This document shows positions 53,839-63,446 of a DNA stretch of 64,000 bases, piece by piece (position 1 is the first letter of the stretch; every line of letters starts with the position of its first letter). A model generated the notes under the pieces. That model made no database searches. It was not told the origin of the DNA and saw nothing but the letters and a program-made list of their open reading frames with translations. The stretch is taken from assembly GCF_000312045.1 (NCBI RefSeq), contig NZ_HE978634.1:1420098-1484097 (forward strand). The letters are read 5' to 3'. This stretch comes from Noviherbaspirillum massiliense JC206. GTDB taxonomy: Bacteria > Pseudomonadota > Gammaproteobacteria > Burkholderiales > Burkholderiaceae_D. Both the position numbers and the translations under genes were made by a program.

Positions 53839-54441
53839 TTGACGACAGAACGCGACATTGATCAATTGCTTGTCGAGCGCGTACAGCGCGGCGATAAAAA
53901 AGCGTTCGAGCTGTTGGTGACCAAATACCAACGGAAACTGATGCGGCTCGTGTCAAGGCTCGTGCGCGACCAGGCTGAAGCCGAGGATGTGGTGCAGGAG
54001 GCCTTTATCAAGGCCTACCGGGCGTTGCCGCAGTTCCGTGGCGACTCGGCGTTTTATACATGGCTGTATCGCATCGGCATCAACACCGCAAAAAATTATC
54101 TCGTCACTCAAGGCCGCCGCGCACCGACGTCGACCGAAGCGGACGCCGAAGAGGCGGAAACCTTCGACGACGGCGATCATTTGCGGGATATCAATACGCC
54201 CGAATCGATGCTGGCAACCAAGCAGATTGCCGAGACCGTCAATGTGGCAATGGATGCACTGCCGGATGAATTGCGCGTTGCAATTACGTTGCGTGAAATC
54301 GAAGGGTTGAGCTACGATGAAATAGCGGAAGCAATGGGGTGTCCGATAGGAACAGTGCGCAGCCGGATATTCAGAGCACGTGAAGCCATTGCAGAGAAAT
54401 TGAGACCCTTGCTGGGCACCGCAATCGACAAACGCTGGTAA
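53839..54441 (+). CDS. rpoE: RNA polymerase sigma-E factor
   Basis: A 200-residue ECF sigma factor controlling the envelope stress response. Region 2 spans about residues 10-95 (FELLVTKYQRKLMRLVSRLVRD, EDVVQEAFIKAYRALPQFRG). Region 4 spans about 130-185 (LPDELRVAITLREIEGLSYDEIAEAMGCPIGTVRSR). The start is TTG, with GGGGA nearby; family alignment supports it. It is followed by its anti-sigma factor genes rseA and rseB and the periplasmic protease mucD. Confidence 0.95.
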   Translation: MTTERDIDQLLVERVQRGDKKAFELLVTKYQRKLMRLVSRLVRDQAEAEDVVQEAFIKAYRALPQFRGDSAFYTWLYRIGINTAKNYLVTQGRRAPTSTEADAEEAETFDDGDHLRDINTPESMLATKQIAETVNVAMDALPDELRVAITLREIEGLSYDEIAEAMGCPIGTVRSRIFRAREAIAEKLRPLLGTAIDKRW

Positions 54442-54509
54442 AGCGTATAGCAAGCGAGAATAAGGTTTTGGGGAAAATTGAAGGCTTGGTCGCCTTGAAT
54501 GGGAATGTG

Positions 54510-55184
54510 ATGGATACAAAAGAAATAACACAGGAAAAGATTTCCGCTTTCGCCGACGGGGAGGCGAATGAACGGGAAGTGGAAATCGCCTTGGCCGCGT
54601 TGCGCGATTCGAAGAATCAAGCCGATTGGGAGGTGTATCACCAAATCGGAGACGTGTTGCGTTCGGATGATATGGACATCCCGCTAAGTTCAGGGTTCGC
54701 CGCCACGATGGCTGCCCGTCTTGCGGCGGAGCCGATCATTGTTGCGCCGGCGTTCACCAGCGCCCGGAACGGAACCGGCACCAAGCTTGAGGATGTCAGC
54801 ACAAGTGCTGGATCGGCGGTCGCGGCAAAGCATCGGTTCAAGCGTTTAATGTTGCCTGGCATGGCTGCTGCTGCGGCCATGGCTGCCGTAGCATTTGTCA
54901 CGGCGCCTCAGTTGATGGTCGCATCCCGAGAACATTCTGTGGACAGGCTTGCGCCGGAAACGATGTTGGCATCCGAATCTGTGCAACCTGCAAGCAATAC
55001 TGTGCCGGCTGCTTCTGTTGTTGCGGAAAAAGGCTTTATGGCAGCATCGGTATCGGAGGACGCGGTTTTGCGCGACCCTCGGATCGATGACTACCTGCTG
55101 GCGCACCAGCGCTTTTCGCCCTCGGTTTACAGTACCGCCCAATATGCGCGGTCCGCCACGTTTGCAACTGATTCTGACAAATAA
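54510..55184 (+). CDS. rseA: sigma-E anti-sigma factor RseA/MucA
   Basis: A protein of about 224 residues that holds RpoE inactive at the inner membrane. The N-terminal cytoplasmic domain has KISAFADGEANEREVEIALAAL and WEVYHQIGDVLRSDD, typical of RseA. A transmembrane helix follows at about residues 112-132 (LPGMAAAAAMAAVAFV). The frame opens at a TTG at 54468; the ATG at 54510 is chosen because DTKEITQEKISAF is the expected start. The periplasmic part is Ala/Ser-rich with a variable sequence. Confidence 0.9.
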   Translation: MDTKEITQEKISAFADGEANEREVEIALAALRDSKNQADWEVYHQIGDVLRSDDMDIPLSSGFAATMAARLAAEPIIVAPAFTSARNGTGTKLEDVSTSAGSAVAAKHRFKRLMLPGMAAAAAMAAVAFVTAPQLMVASREHSVDRLAPETMLASESVQPASNTVPAASVVAEKGFMAASVSEDAVLRDPRIDDYLLAHQRFSPSVYSTAQYARSATFATDSDK

Positions 55185-55189
55185 TTTAT

Positions 55190-56227
55190 ATGCGGCAAAC
55201 ACACGTCTTGCTTAAGTTTGTCGTAGCTCTGTCTACTTTAGTCGCGCTTTCGGCTTTCGCCGGAAGCGGAGACACATCAGCCGAGCAGCGTGAAGCTCAG
55301 GCATGGCTGAACAAGATCCAGACTGCAGCGCAAAGACTCAATTACTCCGGCACATTCGTCTATCAGCAGGGAAACCAAGTACGTACGTCACGTATCACGC
55401 ACCTGATCGACGGCAAGAACGAGACAGAAAAACTTGAGATTCTTGATGGCAAACCTCGGGAATACATCCGCAACAATGAAGAAATCATCTGTTACGTACC
55501 TGAGGCAAAGACACTGGTCGTTGAGAAGCGGGTAACTCATGACATCTTCCCCGCAATACTTGCTGCAAGTCCTTCGGATTTGGCGCAGACATATCAGATA
55601 AGGAATGGGGAAGCGGGGCGCGTGGCAGGTCATGACTGCCAATCTATCGTGCTCGAACCAAAAGACAATCTACGGTACGGTTACAAGCTTTGGGCAGAGA
55701 AATCGAGCGGACTGCTGTTGCGAGCGCAAACGCTGAATGAAAAGCACGAGATCGTCGAGCAGATTTCCTTTACGCACATAGCGATCGGCAATGTTGATCG
55801 CAGCCGAGTCAAGTCTAGTTTTGTGAACACGAATGGCTGGCGAGTTGAAAATGCTTTAACGAGTCAGGCGAGTTTATCCGGTTGGACAGTCAAGTCGTTG
55901 CCTCCTGGATTTAAAAAAATACGCGAAGTGAATCGACTGGTATCGGACCAACCTGCAGCCGCGTCATCGGGTGCAGCTGGCGCCCAAGGAAATCATGCCC
56001 CGGCAACGCAACGCGAGGTTTCGCAAATTGTTTTTTCTGACGGACTTGCCGCGATTTCAGTGTTTATCGAGCCCGGCACACAGAGCCGCACTGAAGGATT
56101 CATGCAGCAGGGTGCGATGAATATTATGGGCAAGCGTCAGGGTGATTTTTGGCTTACCATTGTTGGAGAGGTGCCAAGCGCAGCAATCAAGCAGGTTGCC
56201 AATTCGATTGAATTCAGTCCTAAGTAG
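55190..56227 (+). CDS. rseB: sigma-E regulatory protein RseB/MucB
   Basis: A 345-residue periplasmic protein binding RseA and sensing envelope damage. The signal peptide covers residues 1-24 (VVALSTLVALSAFAG). The N-terminal MucB/RseB domain has LNYSGTFVYQQGNQVRTSRI and YGYKLWAEKSSGLLLRAQ; the C-terminal domain has LPPGFKKI and FSDGLAAISVFIEP. It is five bases after rseA and 21 before mucD. Confidence 0.94.
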   Translation: MRQTHVLLKFVVALSTLVALSAFAGSGDTSAEQREAQAWLNKIQTAAQRLNYSGTFVYQQGNQVRTSRITHLIDGKNETEKLEILDGKPREYIRNNEEIICYVPEAKTLVVEKRVTHDIFPAILAASPSDLAQTYQIRNGEAGRVAGHDCQSIVLEPKDNLRYGYKLWAEKSSGLLLRAQTLNEKHEIVEQISFTHIAIGNVDRSRVKSSFVNTNGWRVENALTSQASLSGWTVKSLPPGFKKIREVNRLVSDQPAAASSGAAGAQGNHAPATQREVSQIVFSDGLAAISVFIEPGTQSRTEGFMQQGAMNIMGKRQGDFWLTIVGEVPSAAIKQVANSIEFSPK

Positions 56228-56248
56228 ATAGAAGAAAAAAGGGATGTT

Positions 56249-57718
56249 ATGAAAGTCCGCAGTATGCGAACCACGCTATTCGCCTTGTTGCTCAGCACGG
56301 CAGGAGCTTTGCTGATGCCCTTGCCGTCCGCTGTCGCCGCAACAGCTGTTGCCGCTCAAGTGCTTCCGGATTTTGCCGATCTCGCCGAAAAGACTGGGCC
56401 CGCCGTCGTCAACATCAGGACCACGGAGCGCGTCAAGCCAGGACAGGGGGGGCTGAACGGCGAAGATGAGGAAATGCAGGAATTCTTTCGCCGCTTTTTT
56501 GGGATCCCGATCCCTAGACAGCAGCAGCCCGATCGTGCTCCGCGCGGCCGGAAGCCGGCCCCGCAGCAGGAAGAGGAAGTCCCGCGCGGTGTCGGGTCGG
56601 GATTCATCATCTCCGGCGACGGCTACGTGTTGACCAATGCACACGTGGTGGAGGGAGCAGATGAAGTCTATGTCACGCTAACGGACAAACGCGAATTCAA
56701 GGCAAAGATCATTGGCGTGGACAAGCGCACCGACGTGGCGGTCGTGAAAATCGATGGGAATAATTTGCCGCGTCTGACAATTGGTGACCCCAGCAAGTTG
56801 AGGGTCGGCGAATGGGTCATCGCCATCGGCTCACCGTTTGGCCTCGAGAATACTGTCACTGCGGGAATCATTTCGGCCAAGGCTCGGGATACGGGAGAAT
56901 ATCTCCCGCTCATCCAGACTGATGTCGCGGTGAATCCAGGAAATTCGGGCGGCCCGCTCATCAACATGCGTGGCGAAGTAATCGGCATCAATTCCCAAAT
57001 TTACAGCCGTTCTGGCGGCTACATGGGCATTTCCTTTGCAGTGCCCATCGATGAAGCCGTACGGGTCGCGGATCAGCTGCGCACTACCGGCAAGGTTACC
57101 CGCGGGCGTATTGGTGTGCAGATCGGAGAGGTCACTCGTGAGGTTGCTGAAACGCTTGGCATGCCTAGGGCGCAGGGGGCGCTGGTGCAGCGGGTGGAGC
57201 CAGGCGGACCTGCTGAAAAGGCGGGCGTTGAAGCGGGAGACATTATCCTGAAGTTCAACGGCGCAAATATCGAAAAGTCAACGGATTTGCCGCGCCTGGT
57301 AGGTGCTACCAAACCGGGTACGCGCGTCGGCGTAACCGTGTGGCGCAAAGGTGCAAACCGCGAAATTCCATTGACCGTTACCGAACTCGAGCCGGAAAAA
57401 GTCGCGAAACAGGATGAAAAGAAACCCAAGGAGCAAGCAGCTAATGCGCTCGGCTTAGTGGTCAGCGATTTATCCGAGGCCCAGAAGCGGGAACTGCGAC
57501 TGGAAGGCGGCGTAATCGTCGAGGCGGCAGAAGGGCCTGCTGCGAGGGTAGGGTTGCGTGCGGGTGATGTGATTCTTCGCCTGAATAACACGGACATCAC
57601 CAATGCGAAGCAATTCAACGCGCTGGTTTCCAAGCTTGAGCCCAAGAAATCAGCTGTTATTCTGGTGCGCCGTGGTGATGCCTCCCAGTTCGTTCCGATA
57701 AAACCGAATGGGCAATAA
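56249..57718 (+). CDS. mucD: Do-family periplasmic serine protease DegP/MucD
   Basis: A 489-residue HtrA-type protease and chaperone. The signal peptide covers residues 1-31. The catalytic triad is His132 (LTNAHVV), Asp162 (KRTDVAVVKI) and Ser233 (NPGNSGGPL). Two PDZ domains span about 280-370 and 395-485. An insertion (about 66-112) is rich in Pro, Arg and Gln, as in the LA loop of relatives. It is the last gene of the rpoE block, before a terminator. Confidence 0.95.
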   Translation: MKVRSMRTTLFALLLSTAGALLMPLPSAVAATAVAAQVLPDFADLAEKTGPAVVNIRTTERVKPGQGGLNGEDEEMQEFFRRFFGIPIPRQQQPDRAPRGRKPAPQQEEEVPRGVGSGFIISGDGYVLTNAHVVEGADEVYVTLTDKREFKAKIIGVDKRTDVAVVKIDGNNLPRLTIGDPSKLRVGEWVIAIGSPFGLENTVTAGIISAKARDTGEYLPLIQTDVAVNPGNSGGPLINMRGEVIGINSQIYSRSGGYMGISFAVPIDEAVRVADQLRTTGKVTRGRIGVQIGEVTREVAETLGMPRAQGALVQRVEPGGPAEKAGVEAGDIILKFNGANIEKSTDLPRLVGATKPGTRVGVTVWRKGANREIPLTVTELEPEKVAKQDEKKPKEQAANALGLVVSDLSEAQKRELRLEGGVIVEAAEGPAARVGLRAGDVILRLNNTDITNAKQFNALVSKLEPKKSAVILVRRGDASQFVPIKPNGQ

Positions 57719-57738
57719 ATAGGCTCATTGATGATGAC

Positions 57739-57772
57739 AGGCTGCGGGGCGAACTGCCTCGCAGCCTTTTTG
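57739..57772 (+). terminator. terminator after mucD
   Basis: A 12-bp stem with one G-U pair (57739-57750 with 57756-57767), a GAACT loop and five T residues lie 20 bases after the mucD stop. Confidence 0.8.
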
Positions 57773-57863
57773 TTTCCTAGGGCAAGGATTTTGTTGGCCT
57801 GCATCAATGAGAATTGCTTCAGCCGCCTCTAGGGGCATGTTTCTCGTAACAGGTTTCAGTGCC

Positions 57864-58118
57864 ATGGTCCATTTCACGCTTTATTCCCGCTCCTATTGTC
57901 ATTTATGCGATGAATTGCTGGAGGCCTTGCAGGCTTTGAGCCCGGAATATTCATTCACGGTCGAAGTGGTGGATGTGGACAGCGATGAGGCGCTCCTTGC
58001 CTTATATGACGATCAGGTTCCTGTCCTGTTCGGAAGCCGCGATGGCGCGGCCTCCGTCAGGTTATGCCATTACTTCCTGGATGAGCCCAAGGTAAAGGCT
58101 TTCCTGACGAATGGCTGA
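57864..58118 (+). CDS. glutaredoxin-family (DUF836) protein
   Basis: An approximately 84-residue thioredoxin-fold protein of the glutaredoxin-like DUF836 family. The redox motif is Cys-x2-Cys in YCHLCDELL, and VPVLFGS supplies the cis-Pro loop. The frame is open to 57807; the ATG at 57864 is preferred because it places the redox motif at the family's usual position, but no clear Shine-Dalgarno sequence distinguishes them. It stands alone between mucD and lepA. Confidence 0.85.
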   Translation: MVHFTLYSRSYCHLCDELLEALQALSPEYSFTVEVVDVDSDEALLALYDDQVPVLFGSRDGAASVRLCHYFLDEPKVKAFLTNG

Positions 58119-58337
58119 ATCTTGATCGCCTTCCGATGTCTGTTGCATTGAGGACTAAACTCTTCATTCCAGAAACTGGAAACTCTGCTATTTGGACTGA
58201 CGCAGCCAAGGACTTCCGTAAATTCGTGCCTCTTGCATCCGTTCAATAACCTGCCACCATCTAGCTGCCTGACGGCCATCTTCGGGAGCGGCACGTTCAT
58301 GCGACCCACAATACGGCTTTTCCTCCTTGAAATCCGG
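58119..58337. other. non-coding stretch before lepA
   Basis: No open frame with coding character. A TAAAAT at 58338-58343 ends it as a possible -10 box, without a clear -35 partner. Confidence 0.4.
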
Positions 58338-58347
58338 TAAAATGCGT

Positions 58348-58413
58348 GGTTGGACAACCTTATCCGAAAGGCGCTCGCTAGGGGCAAACGCCCCCGTTCT
58401 GGGCGCCTTTTTT
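58348..58413 (+). promoter_or_regulatory. hairpin leader with intrinsic terminator directly upstream of lepA
   Basis: A small GGTTG-GA-CAACC hairpin (58348-58359) is followed by a nested structure: outer arms AAAGGCGC/GCGCCTTT (58367-58374 with 58403-58410), inner arms GGGGC/GCCCC (58381-58385 with 58390-58394), then six T residues ending at 58413. It lies 19 bases before the lepA ATG, so it could be an attenuator or the end of a very short RNA. Confidence 0.55.
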
Positions 58414-58432
58414 GTAATCTTGCATTTAGTTA

Positions 58433-60226
58433 ATGGATAACATTCGCAATTTTTCCATCATTGCCCATATCGACCACGGCAAATCCACCTTGGCAGACAG
58501 GATCATCCAGCTTTGCGGCGGTCTGTCTGATCGTGAGATGGAGGCCCAGGTGCTGGATTCGATGGAACTGGAGCGTGAGCGCGGCATCACCATCAAGGCG
58601 CAGACGGCAGCTCTGTCATACAAGGCACGTGACGGCAAGATCTACAACCTGAACCTGATCGATACGCCCGGCCACGTAGACTTCAGTTACGAGGTAAGCC
58701 GTTCGCTCTCCGCGTGCGAAGGTGCTCTGCTGGTAGTCGATGCATCTCAGGGCGTGGAGGCTCAGACAGTGGCAAATTGCTATACCGCTCTTGATCTCGG
58801 TGTCGAAGTGGTCCCGGTGCTGAACAAGATCGACCTGCCTTCAGCCGACCCGGAGAATGCGAGCAAGGAAATTGAGGACGTTATCGGTATCGATGCATCG
58901 GATGCCGTGCGCTGCTCGGCCAAGACCGGTTTGGGCGTCGAAGATGTGCTCGAAGCGCTGATCATGAAGGTGCCGCCGCCCAAAGGTGATCCGGATGCGC
59001 CGTTGCAGGCCTTGATCATAGACTCCTGGTTCGACAATTATGTTGGTGTTGTCATGCTGGTCCGTATCGTCAACGGTACCTTGCACCCCAAGGACAAGAT
59101 TCTGCTGATGGCGACCGGCGCTCAATATCTCACTGAAAATGTGGGTGTGTTCACGCCTAAATCGCAGTCACGTGAATCCCTGTCTGCAGGACAGGTCGGC
59201 TTCGTCATCGCTGGCATCAAGGAATTGAAGGCCGCCAAAGTAGGCGATACCATCACATCCGCGGCGAAGCCTGCAGCGCAGCCCCTGCCAGGTTTCAAGG
59301 AAGTGCAACCGCAGGTGTTTGCAGGTTTGTTCCCAGTGGAGGCGAACCAGTACGACGCGCTGCGTGATTCCCTTGAAAAGCTGAAGCTGAACGATGCAGC
59401 TTTGCAGTATGAGCCGGAAGTGTCGCAGGCACTCGGCTTTGGCTTCCGGTGCGGCTTCCTCGGCTTGCTGCACATGGAGATCGTTCAGGAGCGGCTCGAA
59501 CGCGAATTTGACATGGACCTGATTACCACGGCGCCGACCGTGGTCTATGAAGTGGTGCAGCGTGACGGCACTGTGGTCATGGTCGACAACCCTTCGAAGA
59601 TGCCAGAGCCCTCCAAGATCGAAGAGATCCGCGAGCCTATCGTTACCGTCAATCTCTACATGCCGCAGGAATATGTGGGCTCGGTGATCACGCTATGTAC
59701 CCAGAAGCGCGGCGTGCAGATCAACATGACGTACCACGGCAAGCAGGTGATGCTGACCTATGAGATGCCGATGGCCGAGATCGTGCTCGATTTCTTCGAC
59801 AAGCTCAAATCGACATCGCGTGGCTATGCCTCGATGGATTACGAGTTCAAGGAGTACCGTGCGGCCGACGTGGTCAAGGTGGACATGCTGATCAACGGCG
59901 ACAAGGTCGATGCGCTTGCCATTATCGTGCACCGTGCCAGCAGCCAGTTCCGTGGCCGAGCGGTGGCAGCGAAGATGCGGGAGCTGATTCCGCGCCAGAT
60001 GTTCGATGTGGCCATTCAGGCCGCGATCGGCTCGAACATTATTGCGCGCGAGAATGTGAAGGCGATGCGGAAGAATGTTCTGGCTAAATGTTATGGCGGT
60101 GACATTACTCGTAAGCGCAAGCTGCTCGAAAAGCAAAAGGCCGGCAAGAAGCGAATGAAACAAGTCGGCTCGGTTGAGGTGCCGCAAGAAGCATTCCTGG
60201 CGATATTACAAGTGGAAGAAAAATGA
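58433..60226 (+). CDS. lepA: translation elongation factor 4
   Basis: A 597-residue GTPase that acts on stalled ribosomes. The G motifs are [18 protein letters not shown] and NKIDLP; the EF-G-like domains II, III and V follow and the LepA-specific C-terminal domain contains [28 protein letters not shown]. Typical length. It overlaps lepB by four bases (ATGA). Confidence 0.97.
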   Translation: MDNIRNFSIIAHIDHGKSTLADRIIQLCGGLSDREMEAQVLDSMELERERGITIKAQTAALSYKARDGKIYNLNLIDTPGHVDFSYEVSRSLSACEGALLVVDASQGVEAQTVANCYTALDLGVEVVPVLNKIDLPSADPENASKEIEDVIGIDASDAVRCSAKTGLGVEDVLEALIMKVPPPKGDPDAPLQALIIDSWFDNYVGVVMLVRIVNGTLHPKDKILLMATGAQYLTENVGVFTPKSQSRESLSAGQVGFVIAGIKELKAAKVGDTITSAAKPAAQPLPGFKEVQPQVFAGLFPVEANQYDALRDSLEKLKLNDAALQYEPEVSQALGFGFRCGFLGLLHMEIVQERLEREFDMDLITTAPTVVYEVVQRDGTVVMVDNPSKMPEPSKIEEIREPIVTVNLYMPQEYVGSVITLCTQKRGVQINMTYHGKQVMLTYEMPMAEIVLDFFDKLKSTSRGYASMDYEFKEYRAADVVKVDMLINGDKVDALAIIVHRASSQFRGRAVAAKMRELIPRQMFDVAIQAAIGSNIIARENVKAMRKNVLAKCYGGDITRKRKLLEKQKAGKKRMKQVGSVEVPQEAFLAILQVEEK

Positions 60227-61137
60227 GCCTGCAAGCAATCCTTGGGAATTTTGCGCTAATCCTGTTTGTTCTGACGGTCGTAACTGGCGTCATCTGGTTT
60301 CTGGATGTGTTTTACCTGTCCAAGCAGCGGCGACTCAAGGCAAATGCGGCGCTGGCGGAATTCGACGCCCGCAATGCAAAATTGCGCAGCAGCGGGATCA
60401 AGACTGACGAGAGCGGGCGTGCGGCACTGGAAGCCAAGTTGCTAAAGCAACCTACCTGGATAGAGTACTCGGGCAGCTTTTTCCCGGTCATCGCGCTGGT
60501 GTTTTTCCTGCGCTCCTTCCTGTACGAGCCTTTCAAGATCCCTTCAAGTTCGATGGTTCCGACATTGATGGTAGGCGACTTAATCCTCGTCAATAAGTTT
60601 ACCTATGGTGTCCGTTTACCGATCATTAACAAGAAAATCATCGACATAAATGTTCCTCAACGGGGCGATGTCATGGTTTTCAAATTTCCGAAAGATCCGT
60701 CGCTCGATTACATTAAGCGCGTCGTTGGTGTTCCAGGTGACAAAATAGTGTATAAAAACAAGCGCTTAACAGTAAATGGAAAGGAAGTTTCTTACGAGCC
60801 GCTGCCAGACTACCTGGATGAAGAGCATTTGAGTTATTCGAAGCAATATCTGGAAAAACTCAATGGGGTATCCCACCGTATTCTGAATGATGATCGTGCA
60901 CCAGCTTACGTTCCCAATCCGGATGCCACCTTTCCCTATCGGGATCTTTGCAGTTACAACACTGAAGGGTTTGCATGCAACGTCCCTGCTGGACATTACT
61001 TCATGATGGGAGATAATCGGGATAACAGCCTTGATAGCCGGTATTGGGGCTTTGTTCCAGACGAAAATATTGTCGGAAAGGCATTTTTCATTTGGATGAA
61101 CCTCAGTAATCCCAAGCGGATAGGCGGTTTTCAATAA
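60223..61137 (+). CDS. lepB: signal peptidase I
   Basis: A 304-residue membrane protease that removes signal peptides from secreted proteins. Two N-terminal helices lie at about 9-30 and 86-100. The Ser/Lys dyad is Ser110 ([10 protein letters not shown]) and Lys165 ([11 protein letters not shown]), and [15 protein letters not shown] is the conserved box E. It overlaps lepA and lies 18 bases before the DUF4845 gene. Confidence 0.96.
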   Translation: MSLQAILGNFALILFVLTVVTGVIWFLDVFYLSKQRRLKANAALAEFDARNAKLRSSGIKTDESGRAALEAKLLKQPTWIEYSGSFFPVIALVFFLRSFLYEPFKIPSSSMVPTLMVGDLILVNKFTYGVRLPIINKKIIDINVPQRGDVMVFKFPKDPSLDYIKRVVGVPGDKIVYKNKRLTVNGKEVSYEPLPDYLDEEHLSYSKQYLEKLNGVSHRILNDDRAPAYVPNPDATFPYRDLCSYNTEGFACNVPAGHYFMMGDNRDNSLDSRYWGFVPDENIVGKAFFIWMNLSNPKRIGGFQ

Positions 61138-61155
61138 TATTCAGGGAGCGGGTGC

Positions 61156-61526
61156 ATGAAAGTGCAGTCAAACTACAAGCGTGGACAAAGCGGGCTTTCC
61201 TTAGTTGGTTTTATTTTTGTAATCGGAATCATTGCACTGCTGGCAGTGATGGGGATGAAAGTGGTGCCGACAGTGATTGAGTATTCGGCAGTCAAGAAGG
61301 CGATCGCAATGGCCAAGGCAACGGGCCAAAGCGCACCTGAAATACGGACAGCATTTGACCGCCAAGCGGAAGTTGGCTATATCGAGTCAGTCTCGGGCAA
61401 GGATCTGGAAATCACACGCGAATCTGGTGGCATTGAAGTGAGCGTGGCGTATCAAAAAAAGTTGCCTTGTTCGGGCCGGTTAGCTTGCTCATCGATTACG
61501 CAGCAAGCACCCAGGAAGTGCGATGA
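61156..61526 (+). CDS. DUF4845 family membrane protein, with apparent one-base frameshift
   Basis: A small type II membrane protein with one N-terminal helix (LSLVGFIFVIGIIALLAVMG) in the pilin-like style of DUF4845, encoded between lepB and rnc in Burkholderiales. Up to VAYQKK the sequence is as expected. After the A-tract at 61454-61460 (seven A) the frame changes to an unrelated tail running to 61545. One extra A restores LFGPVSLLIDYAASTQ and a stop at 61524-61526. As with acpP, a homopolymer error is the likely cause. Function unknown. Confidence 0.8.
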
Positions 61527-61566
61527 ACGGCGGCGGTCGAATTAGCGGGATTAAGCGACGAGTCGA

Positions 61567-62544
61567 ATGGATTTGATGTTATTGCAAAACAGGCTAGGCC
61601 ATACGTTCAAGGACGCTGCATTGCTGCAGCAGGCCTTGACTCACCGCAGCCATAGCAGTTTGCATAACGAACGGCTTGAATTCCTTGGGGACTCGGTCCT
61701 GAATTGCGTGGTCGCTTCATTATTGTTCGAGCGCTATAACTCAATCGACGAAGGTGACCTGTCACGCTTGCGGGCCAATCTGGTGAAGCAGCAATCCTTG
61801 TACGAAATCGCGCAGCGCCTGGAGCTTTCCCAGTTTTTGCGGTTGGGGGAAGGAGAGTTGAAGTCAGGCGGATTCCGCCGACCCTCCATTCTGGCGGATA
61901 CCCTGGAAGCCCTGTTTGGCGCCATTTTCCTTGATGCCGGCTTCAATGCGGCGCGTGACGTCATTCGCGCATTGTATATTCCCATTCTCGATACGGTTGA
62001 CCCGAAAACATTGGGCAAGGATGCGAAAACCTTGTTGCAGGAATATTTGCAAGGCAAGAAGATCGCGCTTCCGCAATATAACGTGGTGGCAACTCATGGT
62101 GCCGCGCATAACCAGCAGTTCGAGATCGAATGTCTTGTGCCGAAGCTCGATATACAGGTGTTTGGGACTGGCGGCAGTCGACGCGCAGGCGAGCAGGCGG
62201 CCGCTAAACTGGCCCTGGAAGCAGTTCAAAATGCTTTTGCCAAGAACTCATCCTCAGTCCGCAAGAGCCGGCCCCGTGCCTCGCAGCTGAAATTGGCGGG
62301 CATCGCAACGATACAGTCGGATGCACCGGCTCCGGAAGCTCCTGCCAGAAAGACTGCAAGAGTGGCCCCAAAGAATGCAGCAAAACAAGAAGGTCAGTCC
62401 GAGGACAAGGAAAAGACCGGAGTGGCGGATCCGGTAACGCCACCGCTGCCGCAAACTGATGTGAAGTCGGATGCGAAGGCGAGCAGTGACGCATCCACAG
62501 AAGCGGGAATTCCCGTTGTTTCCTCCGAATCCAAATCCGCATGA
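61567..62544 (+). CDS. rnc: ribonuclease III
   Basis: A 325-residue double-stranded RNA endonuclease. The nuclease domain has [11 protein letters not shown] (Glu38, Asp42) and [14 protein letters not shown] with the remaining metal ligands. The dsRNA-binding domain spans about 155-222, with [18 protein letters not shown]. After this comes an additional tail of about 100 residues rich in Ala, Pro, Lys and Ser, not part of the catalytic enzyme; E. coli RNase III has 226 residues. It overlaps era by four bases. Confidence 0.95.
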   Translation: MDLMLLQNRLGHTFKDAALLQQALTHRSHSSLHNERLEFLGDSVLNCVVASLLFERYNSIDEGDLSRLRANLVKQQSLYEIAQRLELSQFLRLGEGELKSGGFRRPSILADTLEALFGAIFLDAGFNAARDVIRALYIPILDTVDPKTLGKDAKTLLQEYLQGKKIALPQYNVVATHGAAHNQQFEIECLVPKLDIQVFGTGGSRRAGEQAAAKLALEAVQNAFAKNSSSVRKSRPRASQLKLAGIATIQSDAPAPEAPARKTARVAPKNAAKQEGQSEDKEKTGVADPVTPPLPQTDVKSDAKASSDASTEAGIPVVSSESKSA

Positions 62545-63443
62545 CCACTCCTGTTGCGCAGTCTGACTTTCGATGTGGCTACATCGCGATCGTTGGCCGA
62601 CCCAATGTCGGCAAGTCGACCCTGATGAATGCCTTGATTGGCGCCAAGGTCAGCATTACTTCTCGCAAGGCGCAGACAACGCGCCATCGGATTACCGGCA
62701 TCCAGACCCGTGAGCATGCGCAATTCATCTATGTCGATACGCCCGGCTTTCAGACCCGGCATTCAAATGCGCTCAACCGGACGCTTAATCGCACGGTTAC
62801 CAATACGCTCACGGCGGCCGACGTTATCCTGTTCACCATTGAAGCAGGCACCTTCGGTCCGGCTGACAGGCAGATACTCGACCTGATTCCCACAAATGTG
62901 CCTTGCATTCTGGTCCTCAACAAGACGGATCGATTCAAGGACAAGAAGGCAATGCTTCCTTTCCTGCAAGAGGTTGCAGCGCAGCGAAACTTTGCCGCCA
63001 TCGTCCCTGTGTCTGCGAAGCAGCGGTTTCAGCTGGATGTACTGGAAAATGAAATCTCCAAGTATTTGCCGATCAATCCGCCTGTTTTCGACGAAGACGA
63101 CATTACTGACCGCAGCGAGAAATTTCTTGCTGCCGAGATTGTGCGGGAGAAGGTGTTCCGCTTCGTCGGGGAAGAACTGCCTTACAAAAGTACGGTCGTA
63201 ATTGAAAAGTTCGAAGAAGAAGGGCGATTGCGTCGAGTATTTGCAGCCATTCTTGTGGACCGTGATAGCCACAAGGCAATGGTGATCGGGCAGAAGGGTG
63301 CAAAGCTCAAGGAAATTTCCACCCAGGCCAGGCTCGATATGGAAAAGCTGTTTGGCGGACCGGTTTATCTTGAAATATGGGTCAAGGTGAAATCCGGTTG
63401 GGCGGACAATGAAGCCGGGCTGCGCGCCTATGGCTATGAATAG
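62541..63443 (+). CDS. era: GTPase Era
   Basis: A 300-residue GTPase that binds 16S rRNA during 30S maturation. The G motifs are GRPNVGKST (19-27), DTPGFQ and NKTDRF; the C-terminal KH domain has [12 protein letters not shown]. Coupled to rnc by a four-base overlap; recO follows. Confidence 0.97.
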   Translation: MTTPVAQSDFRCGYIAIVGRPNVGKSTLMNALIGAKVSITSRKAQTTRHRITGIQTREHAQFIYVDTPGFQTRHSNALNRTLNRTVTNTLTAADVILFTIEAGTFGPADRQILDLIPTNVPCILVLNKTDRFKDKKAMLPFLQEVAAQRNFAAIVPVSAKQRFQLDVLENEISKYLPINPPVFDEDDITDRSEKFLAAEIVREKVFRFVGEELPYKSTVVIEKFEEEGRLRRVFAAILVDRDSHKAMVIGQKGAKLKEISTQARLDMEKLFGGPVYLEIWVKVKSGWADNEAGLRAYGYE

Positions 63444-63446
63444 GCC

